From assembly GCA_964360835.1 (NCBI GenBank), contig CAYHYG010000005.1:1-46398 (forward strand): a stretch of DNA of 46,398 nt, read 5' to 3'. Below the pieces are notes generated by a model. It did no database searches and had not been told where the DNA came from. It saw only the letters and a list, made by a program, of their open reading frames with translations. This DNA is from CAYHYG01 sp964360835. Lineage in GTDB: Bacteria; Patescibacteriota; Patescibacteriia; UBA1558; 2-01-FULL-52-15. Shown piece after piece: positions 39,846 to 46,398 of this stretch. Position 1 is the first letter of the stretch. Every line of letters begins with the position of its first letter. Position numbers and translations under genes: made by a program.

Positions 39846-42053
39846 TTAGTTTTCCACTTCTCGCGAGTAGGAGCAGGTCTTGGCTGAGCATTTGATAGTT
39901 TGTTTTGGGCCATAGACGAGGATCGAGCTGCAGGTAGGACATTTTTCACCGGTGGGTTTGCTCCAGAGCGCAAACTCGCAGTCAGGATATTGGTTACAAG
40001 CATAGAATAACTTTCCACGCTTACTTTTCTTTTCCACGATCTGACCTTTGCCGCATTTGGGGCAAGCGACACCAGTGCTATTCTCAATACGCTTAATGCC
40101 TTTACATTCAGGATAGCCGGAGCAGCCCAAAAATTTACCGTAGCGACCACGCTTGATGACCATCGGCTTACCGCAGATATCACAGGTTTCACCCGTTGGT
40201 TCTTCTGCTTCTATTTTGCCGTCAGATTTTAGTTGCTTGGTATTTTTGCAATCAGGATAACCGGTGCAGGCTAGGAATTTACCAAAACGGCCCATCTTGA
40301 TAACCATCGGCTTACCGCATTTTTCGCAGACGTAATCGCTTTTTTCTTCGGTAATTTCTTTTTTACTCAAGACTGCTTCTTTTTCCTCCAGGTTTTTCTT
40401 GAAGGGATGATAGAAGTTACTGATCAAAGGCTGCCATTCTTTTTTGCCAACAGCAATTTCATCCAAACTGTCTTCCATTTGTGCCGTAAAATCATAGTCC
40501 ACGATATCAGCAAAGTGTTCCTTCAGTAAATTCGTGACCAATATGCCCATATCGGTGGGCTTGAGGCGATTCTGGTCTTTTTCCACGTATTTTCTCTCAA
40601 TGACCGTAGCAATGGTCGGAGCGTAGGTGGAAGGTCGACCAATGCCTTTAGCTTCCAGAGCTTTGACTAGGCCAGCTTCCGAATATCTGGCAGGCGGCTG
40701 TGTCTCATGACTATGAGCGCCGATAACTTTGAGCTTGATCTCATCACCCGAAGCTAGTTTTGGTAATAACTTTTCTTCGCTACTGTCGGCATAGATTTTC
40801 ATCCAACCGGCAAAAGCTACCGTGGAACCGGTGGCGCGCAATATATAGATATTTTTTTCATCCGTGACATCAACGGTAGTGGCGTTCATCCGAGCATCAG
40901 GCATCTGGCTGGCTAGCGCGCGACTCCAGATCAGTTCGTAGATTTTTTTCTGTCGGGCATCGAGATGGGAGGCGATGCTCTCGGGTGTGCGAGTGGCGTC
41001 AGTCGGGCGGATAGCTTCGTGAGCTTCCTGAGCATTACGGCCGCTGCTGTAGGTGCGGGGTTTATCTGAGGCGTATTCAGGACCAAAGGTTTGTTTCAGA
41101 TAATCAGCTGCGGCGCTGGTAAATTCTGCCGACAAATTACGAGAGTCAGTACGCATATAGGTGATCAGACCGACGTGACCTTCATCACCCAGCTCAATAC
41201 CTTCATATAATTGTTGAGCCAGCATCATAGTCTGTTTGGTAGAAAACCCAAAGCGTCTATTGGCATCCTGTTGTAACGTGGAAGTAGTCAGGGGAGAGGG
41301 CGCTTTTTTCTTGACCTCAGAAGCTTCGACTGAAGCGGTCGCCAGATTGCTTTCACGCAAGTGTTTGACGGCGCCTTCCGCTACGGCTCGTTTCAAATCA
41401 AATTTTTTCAAAGTCTTGCCCTTGATGCTGACTAGGTGCGCGTTGAATTGTTCTTTATCTTTCAAAAGTTGAGCGTCGACTGTCCAATATTCTTGTGGTC
41501 TGAAGGCTTTGATTTCATCTTCTCGTTCTACGATTAGTCTCACTGCCACCGATTGCACACGGCCGGCTGACAGACCGCGAGCTACTTTTTTCCAGAGAAA
41601 AGGAGAAAGTTCATAGCCGACCAGACGATCGAGAATGCGGCGTGCTTGCTGAGCGTCTACTAGATGTTCATCAATACTACGGGGTGAGTCTAACGCTTTG
41701 AGAATGGCGGCTTTAGTGATCTCGTGAAAGGTAATGCGTTTTACTTGTTTGGCCGGAACTTTCAAAATAGCCTGCAAATGCCAAGCAATAGCTTCGCCCT
41801 CGCGGTCTTCGTCAGTAGCGAAGTAGATAGTCTCAGCTTTGGCCGCCAAGCTTTGTAACTCGGTTACTCGTTTTTTGGCTTTGGTGGGAATGACGTAATG
41901 TGGCGCAAAGTCGTGTTCTATATCAATACCCATCTTGCTCGTAGGTAGATCACGTACATGGCCAAGAGAAGATTCAATACGAAAATTTTTATCCAGAAAC
42001 TTACTGATAGTCTTGGCTTTGGTCGGAGATTCGACAATGACTAAATTTTTCAT
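39846..42053 (-). CDS. topA: DNA topoisomerase I
   Basis: The 735-residue type IA topoisomerase relaxes negative supercoils. It starts MKNLVIVESPTKAKTISKFL (TOPRIM), has HVRDLP, DEDREGEAIAW metal-binding acidic residues, and the active-site Tyr in GLITYMRTDSR (about residue 299). The tail carries four zinc-ribbon fingers: three CxxC...GYPDC/YPECK-type units and a last one with CPTC...CSAKTC. A TATAGT box lies 7 nt before the ATG. Length is normal. Confidence 0.97.
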   Translation of the reverse strand: MKNLVIVESPTKAKTISKFLDKNFRIESSLGHVRDLPTSKMGIDIEHDFAPHYVIPTKAKKRVTELQSLAAKAETIYFATDEDREGEAIAWHLQAILKVPAKQVKRITFHEITKAAILKALDSPRSIDEHLVDAQQARRILDRLVGYELSPFLWKKVARGLSAGRVQSVAVRLIVEREDEIKAFRPQEYWTVDAQLLKDKEQFNAHLVSIKGKTLKKFDLKRAVAEGAVKHLRESNLATASVEASEVKKKAPSPLTTSTLQQDANRRFGFSTKQTMMLAQQLYEGIELGDEGHVGLITYMRTDSRNLSAEFTSAAADYLKQTFGPEYASDKPRTYSSGRNAQEAHEAIRPTDATRTPESIASHLDARQKKIYELIWSRALASQMPDARMNATTVDVTDEKNIYILRATGSTVAFAGWMKIYADSSEEKLLPKLASGDEIKLKVIGAHSHETQPPARYSEAGLVKALEAKGIGRPSTYAPTIATVIERKYVEKDQNRLKPTDMGILVTNLLKEHFADIVDYDFTAQMEDSLDEIAVGKKEWQPLISNFYHPFKKNLEEKEAVLSKKEITEEKSDYVCEKCGKPMVIKMGRFGKFLACTGYPDCKNTKQLKSDGKIEAEEPTGETCDICGKPMVIKRGRYGKFLGCSGYPECKGIKRIENSTGVACPKCGKGQIVEKKSKRGKLFYACNQYPDCEFALWSKPTGEKCPTCSSILVYGPKQTIKCSAKTCSYSREVEN

Positions 42054-42060
42054 AGCGCTG

Positions 42061-42066
42061 ACTATA
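42061..42066 (-). promoter_or_regulatory. -10 box, leaderless topA
   Basis: TATAGT on the minus strand, 7 nt before the ATG. Confidence 0.6.
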
Positions 42067-42091
42067 ATAGAAAAAGTTTAATTTGGCAAGC

Positions 42092-42120
42092 TTGATACCC
42101 AAATGATAAGGTGTTATAGT
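42092..42120 (+). promoter_or_regulatory. Promoter of the 121-aa membrane gene
   Basis: TTGATA (42092-42097), 17-nt spacer, TATAGT (42115-42120); the start codon is 53 nt downstream. Confidence 0.7.
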
Positions 42121-42173
42121 CTCTTTAATTGTCCGTACGTTGTTTCTCAAGATAGCTACCAAGGAGGTTTGAA

Positions 42174-42539
42174 GTGTCACCTTTCGTGGGAATACCAGCT
42201 TTCGTTTGCTTCGGAGTGTTCATGTTTTGGTGCAGTGAACAGACCAATTTTTTTGGTCTGAATCAGAAGCAGGTGCCAAGGGGTCCAAGTAATGTAGCTT
42301 TGGGTCTGACGGTTATTTTTTTTGCTTTGATGTTCCATCTTTTTTTTGCGGGAATCGTTGCTCTGAATCTGTCAGACGAGCTCAAGATGCTCAATTTCGC
42401 TCCTTACAATCCCCTGAAAACACCTGGCGCGTCCTTCATTACAGCCGTTGGTCTGGCTGCTGTCTGTCTGGGGATCATCCAGGCGGTATTAGATAATGGT
42501 CACCAGAGGCCCAAAGCAGAGGAGATTGATCCTCACTGA
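42174..42539 (+). CDS. Small polytopic membrane protein, 121 aa, SD-driven
   Basis: AAGGAGGTTTGAA precedes GTG 42174. The product has three hydrophobic helices (about 1-18, 44-66 and 84-104), with a Phe-rich central segment IFFALMFHLFFAGIVAL and a short charged tail QRPKAEEIDPH. No family is recognised. It has a full TTGATA/TATAGT promoter and a roughly 46-nt leader, so it is expressed in the SD style rather than leaderless. It converges on the RAYT gene, 13 nt away. Confidence 0.65.
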   Translation: MSPFVGIPAFVCFGVFMFWCSEQTNFFGLNQKQVPRGPSNVALGLTVIFFALMFHLFFAGIVALNLSDELKMLNFAPYNPLKTPGASFITAVGLAAVCLGIIQAVLDNGHQRPKAEEIDPH

Positions 42540-42552
42540 CAGCAAACCTACT

Positions 42553-43146
42553 TTATTCAGCCGTCATCAGAAATGGTGACGGCTGCTCATTTTGGTGCGA
42601 CCATTGAAGCGGATTATACTCGATGTATTCACGAATGCGATGAAGGTCAGAGTCATCACGAATAATGTGGTCGTAGTAACCGCGTTGCCAGAGATGTTGA
42701 CTGGGCGCACGTCTGATTAAGTTGATTGATTTTGCGGATAGCATTTTGAATCTGCCAATTACTATTGATAGCAGCATATGGCGACGAGCGTCGAAGGATC
42801 GATTGGCTGATCGTTGGGGCAATGGTTGGGGCGATTCATGAATCGCCCTTACGGGGTCTTCGGAGGAGTCATTCAACCTTCGTCGTCTATTTTTTATATA
42901 GATTACTGCATGAATATGATCCGGCATTATGATGAAGGCGTCATAACTACAACGACCTTCATAGCTAGGTAATTTTTTCCAAACGTGTCTAACAATGAAA
43001 CCGAATGGAGAAAGACATATCCGATTATCCTTTATAGTGCTCAAGACAATATTATTATTAACTCGTAATGTAACGAAATAATAAGCTTCATCGGAATAAT
43101 CCCACCTCTCCAGTCGCAACGAATTACGTCTACGATGAAGACTCAT
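42553..43146 (-). CDS. REP-associated tyrosine transposase (RAYT)
   Basis: The 197-residue protein is a Y1/HUH transposase of the IS200-related TnpA-REP type: an N-terminal LRLERWDYSDEAYYFVTLRV, the HUH motif in FIIMPDHIHAVIYI, and the catalytic Tyr region WQRGYYDHIIRDDSDLHRIREYIEYNP. RAYTs cut and move short REP hairpins rather than flanking insertion sequences. It overlaps dprA by ATGA and is translated with it, an unusual place for a transposase. An exact 20-bp palindrome lies within its coding sequence. The TGTCCYGAGC hairpins near tRNAs are candidate substrates, by inference. Confidence 0.9.
   Translation of the reverse strand: MSLHRRRNSLRLERWDYSDEAYYFVTLRVNNNIVLSTIKDNRICLSPFGFIVRHVWKKLPSYEGRCSYDAFIIMPDHIHAVIYIKNRRRRLNDSSEDPVRAIHESPQPLPQRSANRSFDARRHMLLSIVIGRFKMLSAKSINLIRRAPSQHLWQRGYYDHIIRDDSDLHRIREYIEYNPLQWSHQNEQPSPFLMTAE
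42558..42585. terminator. Convergent hairpin at the RAYT 3' end
   Basis: CAGCCGTCA and TGACGGCTG form a perfect 9-bp stem with a 10-nt loop; it lies inside the last RAYT codons and 18 nt after the membrane gene stop. The T-tract is weak. Confidence 0.55.
42829..42848. repeat. Perfect 20-bp palindrome inside the RAYT gene
   Basis: GGGCGATTCATGAATCGCCC reads the same on both strands. It sits in the middle of the RAYT frame, between the HUH motif and the Tyr region, in a variable segment (VRAIHESPQPLP). Confidence 0.85.
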
Positions 43147-44252
43147 CTTAATCGAATAACATTTCCAGGCAGACGCTCAATCCAACCTTGTAACTCCATC
43201 TGCGCTAATGCTACGGTAACCTGAGTCGGGGTTGCTGTAGGGTGTTGAGCTAGCAGGTCATCGTAATGATATGGTGTCCTTGTTAAGGTCGTCACTAAAG
43301 CATGTTGTAACGGATCGCTGGTAGTGTATGACTTTTTGGTGACCTCATTCTGTGTAGTCAGATTAAGTGCTTGCAACAGCTCTTCAGACGAGGTTATTGC
43401 TAGAGCACCTTGACGCAGCAAGGCATTTGTCCCAACTGAGGAAGTATCAGTGATCGGACCGGGAATTGTCAGTACTTCATGACCAACGTCAAGTGCTAAC
43501 TGAGCCGTGATGAGGGCGCCGGATCTCTGGGCGGCGCAGGCAACTAAGGTAACAGGACTGAGGCCAGCGATAATCGTATTACGTAGCGGAAAGTTATGTT
43601 TATCAATAGCACTGCCGGCGGCAAAAGGCGAGAGCATGAGGCCCCCACTTTTTAATATTCTTTGAGCTAGGCTAAAATTGCTTCGAGGGTAGATACTAGC
43701 ATCATCGACGGCAGATCCTAGCACAGCGATAGTCGGCAGACTGTATTCTAGCGCTAACTCATGGGCTAGAGCGTCTGCGCCAAAAGCTAGTCCACTGACG
43801 ATTACTACCTGATGTCCTACCAGACCAGCCATAACTAACCGTAATGCTTGGTGGTGATAATTAGTCAGCTGTCTACTGCCGACGACTGAGAGAAATGCGG
43901 AATTATTCAAGCTATCTAATGAGCCACGATAGTACAGCACCGGGTGAGGGTAGGAATTTTGCAGCCGCGCTGGGTATTCATTGTCCAGTAAGGTTACGAT
44001 CTGCGGGTTATTTGCTACCAACTTATTAAAATATAGCTCGGGGTCGATAGACTGACGTGACTGTTTGGTTCTTTGGAGCCAGGCTTGCCAGAGAGGGTCA
44101 AGGTCATGGGTTGCAGTCCAAGCCACAAAAAAAGAACCAAAATGGTCCCTGATTTTTAGTAGTTGTTGTGGTCCGACACCTTTGATGGCTAGCCAGGCCA
44201 GATAGTACTGGCGTTCAATCACCGGGTCGGTCCCAGGTGAATCGCTTTTCAT
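43143..44252 (-). CDS. dprA: DNA processing protein DprA
   Basis: DprA loads RecA on incoming single-stranded DNA during natural transformation. The 369-residue protein has an N-terminal SAM/HhH-like part (IKGVGPQQLLKIRDHFGS), the Rossmann-like core with VVGSRQLTNYH, VIVSGLAFGADALAHELAL, IAVLGSAVDDASIYPRSN and FPLRNTIIAGLSPVTLVACAAQRSGALITA (in pieces), and a C-terminal winged-helix (about 310-369). A TATCAT box lies 8 nt before the ATG. The RAYT gene is coupled by a 4-nt overlap. Confidence 0.96.
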   Translation of the reverse strand: MKSDSPGTDPVIERQYYLAWLAIKGVGPQQLLKIRDHFGSFFVAWTATHDLDPLWQAWLQRTKQSRQSIDPELYFNKLVANNPQIVTLLDNEYPARLQNSYPHPVLYYRGSLDSLNNSAFLSVVGSRQLTNYHHQALRLVMAGLVGHQVVIVSGLAFGADALAHELALEYSLPTIAVLGSAVDDASIYPRSNFSLAQRILKSGGLMLSPFAAGSAIDKHNFPLRNTIIAGLSPVTLVACAAQRSGALITAQLALDVGHEVLTIPGPITDTSSVGTNALLRQGALAITSSEELLQALNLTTQNEVTKKSYTTSDPLQHALVTTLTRTPYHYDDLLAQHPTATPTQVTVALAQMELQGWIERLPGNVIRLR

Positions 44253-44260
44253 ATCAAGCT

Positions 44261-44266
44261 ATGATA
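44261..44266 (-). promoter_or_regulatory. -10 box of dprA
   Basis: TATCAT on the minus strand, 8 nt before the ATG. Confidence 0.5.
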
Positions 44267-44331
44267 GCTGATTGTTTTGGTTAAGGCAATGAGGCCAAAA
44301 CCTCTGCTTGTTAGTTCTAGGATAAAAGTCG

Positions 44332-44337
44332 TATACT
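44332..44337 (+). promoter_or_regulatory. -10 box, leaderless 137-aa gene
   Basis: TATACT, 6 nt before ATG 44344. Confidence 0.6.
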
Positions 44338-44343
44338 TATGGC

Positions 44344-44757
44344 ATGAATAATAATTTTCTCAATCAAAATCAACCGCTGACCGATCAGGAGCCGGCGGTG
44401 CCAATGGTACCAAGTCATAGCCGTCGACCTGGTCTTATCATTGGTTTAACTCTGGCAATAGTAGCCTGTCTATTGGCTGGAGCTTATTTCTTCTTTTTTC
44501 AGTCAAAACTCAGAAATCTACCGCCGTTGCAGGCCAGAGCAGTCGATGCAGAAACCGCTCTCATGATTCAATCATTGGATGTATCAGCGGCTGATCTGAA
44601 GCATGTCGACTCTCCGCCAACGTTACGTTTGGTCACGGATTTAGCAAAAAAATGGGATTTACAACCGCTTATCCTCGGGCAGAAAAATCTCTACGATCTC
44701 AATGGTCAAGCCGATAATACCACCGGTTATATCAACGCCGTCTTTCAAGAAAAATAA
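44344..44757 (+). CDS. Single-pass membrane-anchored hypothetical, 137 aa
   Basis: A 30-residue Asn/Pro-rich cytoplasmic N-terminus is followed by one hydrophobic helix (about 33-53, ending FFFFQSK) and an 84-residue exported domain with no Cys and no recognised motif (LPPLQARAVDAETALMIQSL...). The topology N-in/C-out is typical of small CPR envelope proteins. Function unknown. It has a leaderless start and a hairpin 3' end. Confidence 0.65.
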   Translation: MNNNFLNQNQPLTDQEPAVPMVPSHSRRPGLIIGLTLAIVACLLAGAYFFFFQSKLRNLPPLQARAVDAETALMIQSLDVSAADLKHVDSPPTLRLVTDLAKKWDLQPLILGQKNLYDLNGQADNTTGYINAVFQEK

Positions 44758-44770
44758 TCAAACTAACAAA

Positions 44771-44798
44771 GAAGGGCTCGAGACGAGAGTTCTTTTTT
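44771..44798 (+). terminator. Probable terminator
   Basis: GAAGGGCTC-gagac-GAGAGTTC with imperfect pairing, followed by TTTTTT. It overlaps the next promoter by two bases. Confidence 0.6.
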
Positions 44799-44824
44799 GA
44801 CATATTTTCTCAATTTGTTATTTT
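44797..44824 (+). promoter_or_regulatory. Promoter of the 81-aa SD gene
   Basis: TTGACA (44797-44802), 16-nt spacer, TATTTT (44819-44824); about 70 nt of leader before the ATG. Confidence 0.55.
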
Positions 44825-44893
44825 AGGGGTATCAGAGCACTTTGGTGCTAGTTCGTTGAAGAAGGGACCCAAACCGCAGAAAGGAGGTGAGCC

Positions 44894-45139
44894 ATGTCCG
44901 GTAATCGAATAGAAGACCAGGCGCGGACGGAAGAATTGACGGAAATCATACGTCAGTTTATCCGCTACGCCCGGAGCCGTGGTTACAACTTGCAAGCAAG
45001 TGATTTCCTACAGTATGGAGAGGAGGTTTTGCGTCGCGAGTATGAAGATTTTTTGCGTCAGGGAGTCAACAGTTGGGTGACAAGTGTCGTGGGCGAGACG
45101 GTTGTCCGCTCGAGAGTCAACCGAGAGCGCGGGAGGTAG
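44894..45139 (+). CDS. Small helical hypothetical protein, 81 aa, SD-driven
   Basis: AAAGGAGGTGAGCC precedes ATG 44894, a near-perfect SD. The product MSGNRIEDQARTEELTEIIR... is strongly charged, Arg-rich and mostly helical, with RYARSRGYNLQASDFLQYGEE in the middle and an Arg-rich tail. No family is recognised, though nucleic-acid binding is conceivable from charge alone. GC-rich codon use and a strong terminator 30 nt after the stop match the other isolated SD genes here. Confidence 0.68.
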   Translation: MSGNRIEDQARTEELTEIIRQFIRYARSRGYNLQASDFLQYGEEVLRREYEDFLRQGVNSWVTSVVGETVVRSRVNRERGR

Positions 45140-45167
45140 TGATGGGCACATGGTCTCTTCTTCAAGA

Positions 45168-45207
45168 AAAACCCCGCCAAACAGTCAAAGAGACAATGGC
45201 GGGGTTT
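45168..45207. terminator. Bidirectional terminator shared with mfd
   Basis: AAACCCCGCCA and TGGCGGGGTTT form an 11-bp stem with A- and T-rich flanks, serving the convergent 81-aa gene and mfd. Confidence 0.85.
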
Positions 45208-45209
45208 AA

Positions 45210-46398
45210 TTATTCTTGGCGTAGTGAGGTTATAGCCGCCTCTAGACTTTTTTCCCAGTCAGATCCAAGCTGGCTTTGTTTTATTTTCAGCGATCCTGGT
45301 TTTATCAACCAATCGTCATGGATAGCCAGCAGTCGCTGCAATTGAAGTGGACTTAATTGTTTGACGATTAATTCTATCCAGGTATCGGCTCCAGTAGAGC
45401 GGCTAGAAATCTTGATAATAGGAGTGTCTTGCGCCAGGATGCGTAGACGCTGTAAATAAAAGACATTAGAGATAGCTTCCAGCTCTTGGGTATAGGTAGC
45501 TTCTTTCCTGGACAATTCATCAAGATCTGCTAGTAGTGAAATTTCCTGCCAAAAATAAATCTTGGCGCTGTCCGATTCAAAATAATCTCCAGAGGTTGAT
45601 TGATTCAGCGGCAAGTCTATATCGATGTCACGCCATTGGGCGCGTTGGCGATGCTGTAAATCATCGACCGCCGCCTGCAGTAAATCCTCATACAGATTGA
45701 GGCCAATGGTTCGCAAGTGTCCGTGCTGACGATTGCCAATTATTTGACCAACACCGCGGAGCTCCATATCGCGACTGGCTATACGAAAGCCAGCTCCTAG
45801 CTCGTTGGTATCGGCCAGTGTCCGCAGTCGCTCCAGAGCATCGCCTTGTAATTTCTGTTCACGATGCAACAGATAGCAGTAGGCTTGTCTGTCACTACGG
45901 CCGACCCGTCCGCGTAGCTGATGTAATTGGGATAAACCAAAATTGGCGGCGTCATTAATAATAATAGTATTAACATTCGGTAGATCGAGACCATTGGAAA
46001 TAATGGTAGAGCAGACCAAGACATCAATCTCGCCCTGATCAAAAGCGTGCATAGTAGTAGCTAATTTTTTGTCATCCATCTGACCGTGAGCGATGGCTAG
46101 GCGGGCCTTGGGTAGAAGTTGCTGCAGATCCTTGGCCGCTAGCTCGATAGTTTCAACTTTGTTGTGTAAATAATAGATTTGACCGCCGCGAGAGATTTCA
46201 TAATCACAGGCCTGTTGGATTGTGGTCGTATTCCACGGCTTAACAGTAGTAATGATATTATGCCGGCCTCGCAGCGGATCAGTCAGTAAAGAAATATTTT
46301 TTAGCGGTGATAGCGCTAAATGTAAGGTACGAGGAATGGGGGTAGCTGATAAGGAGAGAATATGCGTGGCTTGAGACAATTGTGTTAATTTTTCTTTA
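45210..46398 (-). CDS. mfd: Transcription-repair coupling factor Mfd, 3' part
   Basis: About 395 C-terminal residues of Mfd; the 5' end lies beyond the right edge. Visible are the RecG-like motif III LSATPIPRTLHLAL, motif IV-VI region with SNGLDLPNVNTIII and LHQLRGRVGRSDRQAYCYLL, the TRG motif with ELRGVGQIIGNRQHGHLRTIGLNLY, and the C-terminal D7 domain. Mfd removes stalled RNA polymerase and recruits UvrA. The GQIIGNRQHG signature separates it from RecG, encoded at 7-9 kb. The stop lies 3 nt from the terminator shared with the convergent small gene. Confidence 0.96.
   Translation of the reverse strand, partial: KEKLTQLSQATHILSLSATPIPRTLHLALSPLKNISLLTDPLRGRHNIITTVKPWNTTTIQQACDYEISRGGQIYYLHNKVETIELAAKDLQQLLPKARLAIAHGQMDDKKLATTMHAFDQGEIDVLVCSTIISNGLDLPNVNTIIINDAANFGLSQLHQLRGRVGRSDRQAYCYLLHREQKLQGDALERLRTLADTNELGAGFRIASRDMELRGVGQIIGNRQHGHLRTIGLNLYEDLLQAAVDDLQHRQRAQWRDIDIDLPLNQSTSGDYFESDSAKIYFWQEISLLADLDELSRKEATYTQELEAISNVFYLQRLRILAQDTPIIKISSRSTGADTWIELIVKQLSPLQLQRLLAIHDDWLIKPGSLKIKQSQLGSDWEKSLEAAITSLRQE

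Noticed and set aside
39803..40192. 129-aa minus-strand ORF inside the topA 3' end
   Set aside because: It is a shifted-frame shadow of the zinc-ribbon repeats of TopA.

Overview
The window looks like a chromosomal segment of a Candidate Phyla Radiation (Patescibacteria) bacterium. Evidence: short spacers, many small conserved hypotheticals, a CPR-style VirB2/TrbC-like secretion pilin, a RelA without ACT domain, a DgkB/CarS/PgsA/PgpA lipid cluster, and a large class of genes whose -10 hexamer lies only 6-9 nt before the ATG (leaderless mRNAs). TGA is used as an ordinary stop at many genes, which argues against the UGA=Gly code of Gracilibacteria/Absconditabacteria. I cannot resolve the lineage further.

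Layout. 1-5.0 kb: a cut GIY-YIG gene overlapping tRNA-Ser, a hairpin-repeat cluster, an ABC exporter, a T4SS-like pilin and radA. 5.0-5.7 kb: small Shine-Dalgarno (SD) genes. 5.7-11.7 kb: M20 peptidase, recG, a membrane protein, a DNPH1-like N-hydrolase among tRNA-Arg, two tRNA-Ser and tRNA-Leu, then two conserved hypotheticals. 11.7-16.9 kb: an AT-richer three-gene island holding a P-loop kinase, a HAD phosphatase and a 1178-residue protein with zeta-toxin-like kinase, Fic, Nudix and nucleoside-phosphorylase-like parts; this is the most novel locus. 17-20.2 kb: dnaG-rpoD. 20.3-25.3 kb: five tRNAs with repeats around a minus-strand lipid/glycosyltransferase operon. 25.4-30.1 kb: a decayed GIY-YIG gene, a small SD gene and a copper operon (csoR-copA-HMA/TauE-like-cupredoxin) with a clear CsoR operator in its promoter. 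30.3-33 kb: YggT, small SD genes and a structured intergenic region that may encode an RNA. 33-38.3 kb: typA, pyk with an in-frame TGA, a pseudopilin, parA-parB. 38.3-46.4 kb (mostly minus): relA, topA, a RAYT-type transposase coupled to dprA, small genes, and the 3' part of mfd.

Two expression styles coexist. Housekeeping genes use TATAAT-6 nt-ATG leaderless starts. A scattered set of small orphan genes has strong AGGAGG sites, long leaders and strong terminators. Palindromic REP-like repeats lie almost exclusively downstream of tRNA genes, and a RAYT transposase that could mobilise such repeats is present.
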